DNA of 64,000 nucleotides, taken from the NCBI GenBank assembly GCA_029237695.1, contig CM055278.1, positions 76,364,297 to 76,428,296 of the forward strand, written 5' to 3'. The translations under genes were made by a program, and so were the position numbers. Origin of the DNA: Conchocele bisecta (lineage: Eukaryota; Mollusca; Bivalvia; Lucinida; Thyasiridae). Shown here piece after piece: positions 56,859-64,000 of this stretch (position 1 is the stretch's first letter; each line of letters opens with the position of its first letter). The notes under the pieces are model-generated. The model worked only from the letters and a program-made list of their open reading frames with translations. It searched no databases and had not been told where the DNA came from.

Positions 56859-57027
56859 TCATTATATCACCCATCCATGTGGCCCCAGTGCTCAAAGTCA
56901 AGTAAAGGTCTAAAGACATTTATCAGTGTTTGTACTTTCTTGTTTTTCGTCTTGTTAAGACCACACAATGTATTTTTATTGTTTTACTTCATTAACCCTT
57001 TCAACACCACAGGCCTGTATAGTTACT

Positions 57028-57215
57028 CAGGGCTTCTAAAATTTTCAGTTTGTCAGTTCTGGACCATATTTTGAAATCTCAGACCGATTGAGATTTGCAA
57101 ACTATCCTTAAAATTTGGTCCGAAAATAATGCCAATCCGGCTGATATTTCGGTATAAACTGTGTAAATGTACCGATTTTAACACCAAGTTATGTCCATTT
57201 TATGACACATATCCG
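57028..57215 (+). mobile_element. hAT-like element end (CAGGGCTTCTAAAATTTTCA)
   Basis: Terminal CAGGGCTTCTAAAATTTTCA, then ATCTCAGACCGATTGAGATT and GACACATATCCGTGTT. The same sequence occurs inverted at 35517-35744. The other terminus was not found here. Confidence 0.6.
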
Positions 57216-57513
57216 TGTTAAAACATTGTAGGGTAATAAATTGTTGTGTGTTCGGTAGCCTTTCAGCAAATTTCTCCCAGTATCGATTTTTGATATTACA
57301 CGCGCGTGGTAATTGCGACAGGTGTAAATAGACAGGCAGCGTAAAGATACGTGATTTATTAGACTCGCCATTTCTGAAGATTTTAAAATAAATTAAAGAA
57401 ACCATGCACTGTGGTTATCAGTGTTTGTAATATTTATATTACCAGTACACCTTTCACCCCCCAAGTAACGGACACAGATTATTCCATATTAAGTTTAGAA
57501 CCGTTACATTGTA

Positions 57514-58565
57514 CAGTCGAACTTCGATGGGTCGAACAGCCTGCGGGGTTAAGTTTTAGTTCGACCCATCCGTTGTTCGACCCATCGGGATTTTCTACTG
57601 TAACCATTTCAGATCTACGAGATCTACGAGTTGGTCAGTGTACTAAGTGAAACAAGTCGTCATTATGACACGTTGTTTCATATAAATGCGCTTACATTTG
57701 CATTTACGGTCGATTGTCACAGTCGTTTATTAACAGAAACAGCCTTTAATAAAATAAAGAAAGCGGCAAACTCATGTGTGTTTTTATTTACATAGCCATT
57801 ATACAGCAATAGAACATGAGAACAACAGAAAATGATTACGAAATACAATTGGCGGACTTGATTACCCTGTCCGATACGATCATGTGAAAGCATCTCTGAG
57901 TTTGTACCTATTGGCATTTGCGTAATTTCATGATAAATATGTATTTGCCATAAAATGATGCGCATGCTTGTAGGTATAAAATTACATCGCTCGTCATACA
58001 CTGATAAATCAATATATGCATGCCCAGTCTCCCCATCACTACTTCGGACACGGAACTACATTCACTGCATATCATAATTTACTATCACATGGAACCCAGT
58101 ACAAGTTATACATGAAAGTTATACACGTCCGGTATTGAAGAAGTCTGTTATCTCGCCTTGCTTCGTAGTCTTCCGCTTCACCTGCTCCATCACAACACGT
58201 CTAAATACCTTATCGTCAATGCATAATTACCACGTATGCTGGTCACGACTGCCGTTATTGTATACACTCAAATGACCACTTGAGATTTGTTTGACAACCG
58301 GTTAACAATAGGTGTGAAAGTCGATCAACTAGTCTGGAGACAATTGTCTGACATGTTCGAGTCTTTGTGGTGTTTATAGTGGATTTATACACCACCGGGC
58401 GTGACAGCGATTCGAGGCATTGAGGGTTGTTCGAATTTCACAAGTTCGACCTATACCGGGTAGTTTTAACGTATTTATATAGGAATTCTGCCGGGACCTA
58501 AAGGCTAGTTCGAGGCAAGCATGGCTGACGAGTTTACCAGGGTTCGACCCATCGAAGTTCGACTG
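57514..58565. mobile_element. Pogo/Tigger-like element (TIR CAGTCGAACTTCGATGGGTC), 1.05 kb
   Basis: CAGTCGAACTTCGATGGGTC at the left is inverted as CCCATCGAAGTTCGACTG at the right, with TA on both sides (57512-57513, 58566-58567). TTCGACCCAT is repeated just inside the left end. No transposase ORF. Confidence 0.85.
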
Positions 58566-58567
58566 TA

Positions 58568-59930
58568 TTATAGGGGTCATTTGTGGTTTAAAAGTAAGTA
58601 GGCCTACATACTAATGGCGTAGATCCGGATGAGACTCAGAGAGCGAATAGCCGGCTCATCAGGATCTACAGTTTGCAAACATTTTGATAAAGGACTAAGG
58701 TATGTCTGCCATGTTAAAAGCATTTATCTGCAATTCAAAATAATACATTCAGCATTATGATTCATCTAGAGCTGTCGTTTCGCAATGTTTCCGTCTTGCG
58801 GAACCATGCGAATCGTCTCCTGAAGACACGAGAATCGCTATCTTGCCTTCCGCTTTTGGAAATACATTTTGCTGCGACCTGAATTATAAAATGCAGGTAA
58901 CGCAGGGTGATGTACCCTGCGTTACAGACAGAAATTTGGGTTTTGCTCATGCGTGTTGATGCGAGATGCGAAGCAAAACGGCGAAAACGCAAGATTGAAT
59001 ATGATAGAATCGCGTGTTTTCATCTCGCAATCTCACGATCATATTTCGCATTTCCGGATCAACCTATGCGCGATATCGTGAAAACGCGAGATTGTAACAT
59101 GACACGTAAACATAGTCTGAGGAGACGATTCTCACATACTGCTGAAACATGTTTTTATTAAGAAGTAGGACAATTGAGGACGAACACCAATATTTCTTGA
59201 CAAAAAAAACACAACAACAGCATAGTTTTAAAAAAAAACATGATAATCGTCGTCTTAGGAGAAGATTCTAATGTCCTACCAATACTGCAAAAAAAAATAA
59301 TTTTGATATGTGTTATTGGTTTCTGCTTCACATTGCCGGTTTTTGCCTTACATTTTTTTTCTGGGATTCTGCACCTCAGACTTTTCGACGACATAAATTT
59401 ATGGAATAATTATGTGCGAAAGATAATTCCAGAGCCAGATTTTACTAAATAAAGTTCTATGTTATTCCATGTGTGATAGTGTCATGAAATGGATCAATAT
59501 GTGTAAATGTGTGTCTGTTGACATCGCGTCGGCGTGTATCAAAGGTCAGTTTGGCACGACTTTGTAACCTTTGATGTCTCACCCTTCACCATGTCACAGT
59601 CAGTAATGATTACAACCCCACGTGCATATTATGTACGACGTGATCGGACAAAACCGGGCTTATTGGATATGCGACTAGCGAAGACCAAAACGTGTTCAAT
59701 CATATTAGGAGAAGATTCTCATATGCTGCCAAAACATGTTTATTACAAAAAAAAGTATTTTGACGTACGAGTGTCGACAGTTACGTCTGCACCGATTGCC
59801 ATTCTGAAATTTCAGAAGCCCTGGTATATTGCTATTGGCGAAAACGTGTAGATCCAGATGAGCCGGTCTCGAGCCGTCTCCTCAGGATCTGCACTTTTTT
59901 CAAGTAATTTTCATAGTTTTATGCCCCACC
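58568..59930. other. Repeat fragments, no gene
   Basis: A 12-base-arm hairpin GTAACGCAGGG / CCCTGCGTTAC at 58895-58923. Fragments of the AAACATGTTTTTATTA palindromic MITE at 59105-59165 and 59690-59745, with GGAGAAGATTCT or GGAGACGATTCTC. GATCC...GAGCCGG dispersed repeats at 58625 and 59850. Confidence 0.5.
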
Positions 59931-60617
59931 ACGATAGTGGCGGGGGAATTTAGTGTTACCCTTGTCCATCCGTTCCGTCCTTCCTTCCGTCCGTCACCAA
60001 CCTTGTGTTTCGTAAAACTTTTAAACCTGAAACTCGGTCTGTAGCTTCCTTACGATGAGTTTATTTCAATTTTTGATTCGACCCCCGGTCATGGATTATC
60101 TCCCCCTTTTCGACTTAGAATTTGGCAATTTTGCCTTGTGATTCGTAAAACTTTTAAACTGTAATAGCTACAGGCCTGAAATTTGGTATGTAGCTTCCTT
60201 ATGATGAGTAGATGCGCAAAGTTTATTTCAATTTTTGATCGGCCCCCGGTCATGGATTATCTCCCCCTTTTCGACTTAGAATTTGGCAATTTTGCCTTGT
60301 AACTCGTAAAACTTTTAAACCATACCAGCTAGAGGCCTGAAACTTGGTATGTATCTAGCTTATGATGAGTAGATGCGAAAAGTTTATTTTGATTTTTTAT
60401 TCGACCCCTGGGGTCATGGATTATCTCACCCTTTTCAACTTAGAATTTGGCAATTTTGCCTTGTAACTCGTAAAACTTTTAAACCTTCATTATGATGAGT
60501 AGATGCGCAAAGTTTATTTTGATTGTTGATTCGAGACCCAGATCATGGATTATCTCCCCTTTTGGACTTGGAATTTTGCCTCGTTTATTATCAAAGCGAT
60601 ATGAACACATTTTCTAG
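59931..60617 (+). mobile_element. Hairpin-led element, GCCCCACCACGATAGTGG family
   Basis: Head ATGCCCCACCACGATAGTGG + CGGGG, (GTCC/TTCC)n, and about four body units with CGTAAAACTTTTAAAC and CGGTCATGGATTATCTCCCC. The tail TATCAAAGCGATATGAACAC, ATTTTCTAG is the same as that of the 17621-19037 copy, but half of the 3' hairpin (GTGTTCTAT) is deleted. Confidence 0.82.
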
Positions 60618-61468
60618 TTGAGAACTAAAACACCCCATTTTCATAAATGGACTTGTCTGAAAATCATTTTGTTAAGATTGGATTGGTTGCAAAATCAACA
60701 TATCAATGTCAGAGCAGTTACCGGTACTTAGGGGTGAAAGGGTTAAAAATAAGTCAATCTAATCTGAAAACAACAACTATGGTCTCACGGGACAGTGGGC
60801 AGCTAGCTTTAAAAAGGGGGTTGGACGATTTTCTATATACTTCACTACCGACCGTGTAAGTTACACCAGTGTGTCTAGAAAAATAGGTTTATGAATATTT
60901 ATTGACTTTGGGAGGCTTGACTAGGTGTATTTTTTAGAGTATTTCATAATTCTACGAAACTGAACGTTAGCTCCGGTTGATTTTGACTTATTGGAAAATG
61001 TCGCCTGCTATGCTGTCTCACCGGTACGGTTTCGCGTCAGAATTTAAGGTATTTTTCGGACGTTTGTAGCAAAAATTTGAGCTGGTTATGACCCCGCTTT
61101 GAAATCATTTTCAGAAAATGGTGTGGTGTTACAAGTGATAGAACAAGACATAACAAAGTATCTGTGCCTCATATTTTCATGAAAACAATTCCGATAAATT
61201 CAGTCGTGTTGAAATTTCTGGAAAATAGGTGGGTGGGGTAACTTTGTAAAAAATTAATTGAACACATCTGATGCGGTTACTGAATTTTTATTGTGGCGCG
61301 CGATTTGTACTTCATTTGCGAGTATTTTTCAATACTTGTCGCCAGAGCCTCCTTAACTGATTGTGAGAGGCGGTGATTTTTATAAGTCACCCGCCGCCCT
61401 CAGAAAAGCAGTCAATTTTGGCTATTTTCAACCGTCCCGTGATGCCTATCCTCTATTTCTATATCCAG
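60618..61468. other. Dispersed repeat remnant, otherwise nothing recognised
   Basis: 60635-60750 repeats sequence seen at 28980-29080 (TTTTCATAAATGGACT, ATATCAA). The remainder up to the FNIII exon acceptor shows no features. Confidence 0.45.
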
Positions 61469-61656
61469 TTTTGCCCTCCATACCAAATAACCTCACGCTT
61501 GAAGAGCGGCGGAAGAGGAGGTCACTCCGCCTGACCTGGATCTTGCCATCGGTGGAGCTGTATCCCGGCGTGGTGGTCTACGTACTTGAGAACCGCAACT
61601 CCACGAGCCGGCAAGCAGCCTGGAATGATAATACTCCTTGGAACACATTAGCTTTG
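61469..61656 (+). CDS. ANOS1: Anosmin-1-like exon, first half of FNIII domain 1
   Basis: A 188-base exon (phase 1 in, phase 0 out). The acceptor is CTATATCCAG and the donor GTATGGAC. With the single base carried over from the WAP exon it reads on as FLPSIPNN. The body has the early beta strands of a fibronectin type III domain: SLRLTWILPS with the core tryptophan, then GVVVYVLENR. A basic run (EERRKRRS) lies before the tryptophan; in vertebrate anosmin-1 the first FNIII domain contributes to heparan sulfate binding, so a basic patch here is plausible (inference). The exon stands out from the AT-rich intron by GC-rich codons. Confidence 0.88.
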
Positions 61657-61992
61657 GTATGGACTTACCCTTTGTGTGTTTTAAGTATTTTCACTTTAAA
61701 GTGCATGCACTGTAAATGGCCTACATCACCAATCGCAACACTTCATTTGTTATATTCAATTACAAACTGATGTAATCATGATCTGCATCGGTCAGTGAAC
61801 ACACATGTTTCTAATGAACGGTATAGACCTTTTATCTATCCCAGATATTGGGTTCAGCAATATGATAAATATTTATAATTAAATGATTTGTTTTTCACCA
61901 CTTTATGTGCATATCTGAGACTCATGTAATGCCTTTAACGCGGGAAACAACAATCGTCGTCTGCTGTTGTTTAATATTTTGTCTTTATTCTC

Positions 61993-62070
61993 AATAAAAA
62001 CACGGTTTGACAGCACTTTAGAATAATTTTCATTGGAAATGATTCTAAAGTGCTGTCAAACCATGTCTTT
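61993..62070. mobile_element. Palindromic MITE, second full copy (family of 20722-20801)
   Basis: Arms AATAAAAACACGGTTTGACA / TGTCAAACCATGTCTTT meet at TTTTCATTGGAAA. It lies in the intron between the two FNIII exons. Confidence 0.82.
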
Positions 62071-62187
62071 GAAAAGAAAAATGGAAAATAAAATGTAACC
62101 TACTCTATGTTATGCACTTTGATTCCAACAAACATTTGGCTATTTAGCACATCATATCTAAAATATATTAAAATGTAAGTACTTTTT

Positions 62188-62483
62188 TTATCAATAACAA
62201 AAAAGTCACCCTCCCTAAAAAAATTCATGAAATTCCATCAAATATTGATTTTATTGCGAAAAAAAGATGTCTATGGGAATTTGACATGGGAGCTAAAAAT
62301 ATATTTTTTAACATGTTTTGAATTTGTGGACCGATTTTCAAAATCTGACTTGTTTTCTTAGTGAGAGCATCTAGCTAGATTTTGGAGCCATTGCCCCATG
62401 TCAAATTCCCATAGGAAATTCTTTTTCTCACAATTTCATCAAATACATTTTCTTTGGGAGGGTGAATGTTTTGTTATTGATGA
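62188..62483. mobile_element. Foldback MITE, about 296 bp
   Basis: Left arm ATCAATAACAAAAAAGTCAC, CCTCCC...CTATGGGAATTTGACATGGG; right arm CCCATGTCAAATTCCCATAG ... GGGAGGGTGAATGTTTTGTT, ATTGAT. No ORF. Confidence 0.82.
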
Positions 62484-62788
62484 ACAATTAATTACAATTC
62501 AATATTTTTTAGATTGAATGTGTTTAATAGCGAAATATTCTTCGGCAGCAACACGTGGAACAGACAATCGTAAAGGTGTAAAACATCCTGCTATCAAATA
62601 TTAGAACTTCACTTGTGAAGAACTGATGGCAGCCACCCAGAAATCAACTCACCCACTTTGTACCTACGAAAATGTGCAATATCTCGTGAAAATTATTTAC
62701 AAAATTTACAATATTTTCTGTAAATAACGTCAAAACTTGACGAAATGTTCATAGTTGTAAAATTGTACTTTACCTTGCATGTTTTGAG
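62484..62788. mobile_element. Half copy of the TGTACCTACGAACATGTG MITE before an exon
   Basis: 62665-62757 (TTTGTACCTACGAAAATGTG, ATTTACAATATTTTCTGTAA, AATGTTCATAG) matches the left half of 63031-63304. The rest of 62484-62664 shows nothing recognised. Confidence 0.65.
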
Positions 62789-62918
62789 ACTGAATCGTTA
62801 GCCGTGACGATGCGATTGGTGCATGCGGGACACTGGTACCAGTTTCGCGTTGCCGCGGTGACAGACAAGGGAACTCAGGGATTTTCTCATCTTTCGTCTC
62901 CGTATAAATCATCTAGAG
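62789..62918 (+). CDS. ANOS1: Anosmin-1-like exon, second half of FNIII domain 1
   Basis: A 130-base exon (phase 0 in, phase 1 out) encoding 43 residues. It contains WYQFRVAAV and a following glycine (DKGTQGFS), the F-strand and turn of a fibronectin type III domain, and it is very close to the same segment of vertebrate anosmin-1. I placed the acceptor at CATGTTTTGAG (62788) and not at the later TTAG (62801), because only the former keeps phase 0 with the previous exon and avoids an immediate stop. The donor is GTATGTAG. The polypyrimidine tract is weak. A half copy of a foldback MITE ends about 30 bases upstream of the exon. Confidence 0.88.
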
Positions 62919-63030
62919 GTATGTAGAGGTGGTGTTGGAGCATATTCTACTTTGACGGTGCAGGTTTTGCTCGGTTGTTACAGTGATCATTGTGCCATCA
63001 CAGTCGCTCGACAATAGAGTTTCTGTAGAA

Positions 63031-63304
63031 CCATATATGACACACGCCATGTGCCGATTATGTACCTACGAACATGTGTGATATCTCATAAAAACTGTTT
63101 ACAAAATTACGATATTTTCCGTAAATGGCGTTGAAAGTTGACAAACTATCATAGCAAATGCAGAATATAATTCTTCATTTGCTATGAAAATTTTGTCATC
63201 TTCCGACGTTATTTACAGAACGTGTCAATGTTTCTGTAAATATATTTCATGAAAAATCGCACATGTTCTTAGGTACAAAATCACATGGCGTGTCTCATAT
63301 GTGG
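63031..63304. mobile_element. Foldback MITE, complete copy
   Basis: Arms CCATATATGACACACGCCAT...TGTACCTACGAACATGTG and CACATGTTCTTAGGTACA...CACATGGCGTGTCTCATATG. The central hairpin is TAGCAAATGCAGAATATAAT / TTCTTCATTTGCTA. Other copies: 3925-4090 and 62665-62757. Confidence 0.82.
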
Positions 63305-63379
63305 TGTTTGCTGTGTCCTTGACGAAAACACTTCCATTGCAGCCTTGTTGTTACCAATGTGCAATGAACGGCTGTTTTT

Positions 63380-64000
63380 AGCTCACCTGAGCAAAGCTCA
63401 TGTGAGCTATTGTTATGGCAAAGTGTCCGTCGTCCGTCCGTCCGTCCGTGAACATTTTCAATCATCTTCTTCTCCCGAACTGCTGAGCCGATATTGGTTA
63501 AACTTCACAGGGATGATATATGGGTGATGCCATTTCAGATTTGTTAAAATGGAGGTCATCGACAATCCAAGATGGTCGCCATGGAAAAGTAGGTCAAATT
63601 CTTAAAAAATCTTCTTCTCACGAACTGCCAGGCCGATTTCGACGATACTTGGTATGAATGATCGATAGTTAGCGCTGTTTCAGATTTGTTCATATGGTGG
63701 CCCGTGGGTCAAAAATGGGCATCGCCCGAGGGGTCAAATAGGGGTCAAATTTTATTTTTAACCGAATATAGTCATGTAATATATCAAATCGAAGGTATTG
63801 ACGAGACAATCACTCTGGAACATTTTTTGTCTAAATCATATGATTACGTCATCCAAGATGGCTACCGATAGTTCAAATGGGTATTCTTTTACTAAAGATT
63901 TCAAACGTCTTTTTCTTGTAAACTGCTAGGCCGATATTGGCCAAACTTAACTGTAATGGTCTGTGGTTGAAGCCTGTTCATTTTTGTTAAAATGGAGGTC
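63380..64000 (+). mobile_element. AGCTCACC-family element, cut by the window end
   Basis: Head AGCTCACCTGAGCAAAGCTC / ATGTGAGCTATTG, (GTCC)n, and two body units (GGAGGTCATCGACAATCCAA, GATGGTCGCC; AACTTGGTATGAATGATCGA). It continues past 64000. Confidence 0.82.

Larger units (their letters stand above)
5467..62918 (+). other. ANOS1: Anosmin-1-like gene, internal part (five exons seen)
   Basis: Seen: five exons with AG/GT borders whose phases join without a break (0-0, 0-0, 0-1, 1-0, 0-1). Their peptides, in order, are a Cys-rich stretch, a complete WAP four-disulfide core and one fibronectin type III domain split over two exons. Known: Cys-rich region, then WAP, then FNIII repeats is the anosmin-1 layout. 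That protein is secreted, binds heparan sulfate and modulates FGF-receptor signalling and neuronal migration in vertebrates. Inferred: a mollusc orthologue. The signal-peptide exon must lie upstream of the window and the remaining FNIII exons downstream. The gene spans at least 57 kb with only 661 coding bases visible, and its introns are filled with mobile elements and satellites. No promoter or polyadenylation site for it is visible here. Confidence 0.85.

Noticed and set aside
62730..62912. 60-codon minus-strand frame
   Set aside because: It is the antisense shadow of the FNIII exon at 62789-62918.

Overview
The window is animal nuclear DNA, most likely from a bivalve mollusc. It is AT-rich, intron-dominated and packed with short non-autonomous DNA transposons, hairpin-led elements carrying (GTCC)n runs and 150-168 bp tandem units (the layout known for bivalve pearl/CvA/BIV160 and Drosophila DINE-1/mini-me elements), and long satellite arrays. 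No bacterial-style operon, rRNA, tRNA or CRISPR array was found.

The only intact-looking cellular gene is on the + strand and runs through the whole window. Five small exons (5467-5532, 45037-45102, 55343-55553, 61469-61656, 62789-62918) have canonical AG/GT borders and mutually compatible phases. Together they encode a Cys-rich segment, an eight-cysteine WAP domain and a first fibronectin type III domain, in the order of anosmin-1 (ANOS1/KAL1), a secreted matrix protein. The signal-peptide exon and the later FNIII exons lie outside the window. The introns are about 39.5, 10.2, 5.9 and 1.1 kb.

Intron 5.5-45 kb holds, in order: foldback MITEs; a roughly 4.75 kb long-terminal-inverted-repeat element (7581-12334) carrying a broken minus-strand PIN/FEN-like nuclease gene and a 162-bp tandem array; several hairpin-led elements with 149-168 bp tandem units (13.2-20.7 kb); a 36-bp G-rich satellite (21.7-23.3 kb); TA-flanked pogo/Tigger-like elements (25.2-27.3 kb); a 15-bp minisatellite (27.9-28.3 kb); and a stack of transposons nested about five deep (33.0-41.0 kb) that includes a TTAA-flanked piggyBac-like MITE and a hAT-like element with a perfect 8-bp target duplication. 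It ends with a 38-bp satellite (41.0-42.9 kb).

Intron 45.1-55.3 kb is mostly two satellites, a 24-bp unit (45.4-49.0 kb) and a 28-bp unit (50.0-54.1 kb), followed by a SINE-like tail with about 290 bp of (AAAC)n. The last introns contain MITEs, a Tigger-like element and more hairpin-led elements. Tandem arrays alone cover about 14 kb of the 64 kb.

Main points of interest: the nuclease-bearing long-TIR element; several hairpin-led families that share no head sequence but keep matching head and tail complementarity and a Helitron-like 3' hairpin + CTNG end; the nested stack with an empty site preserved in a paralogous copy; and the strong enrichment of the nuclear-receptor-like motif TCAAGGTCA inside repeat units.
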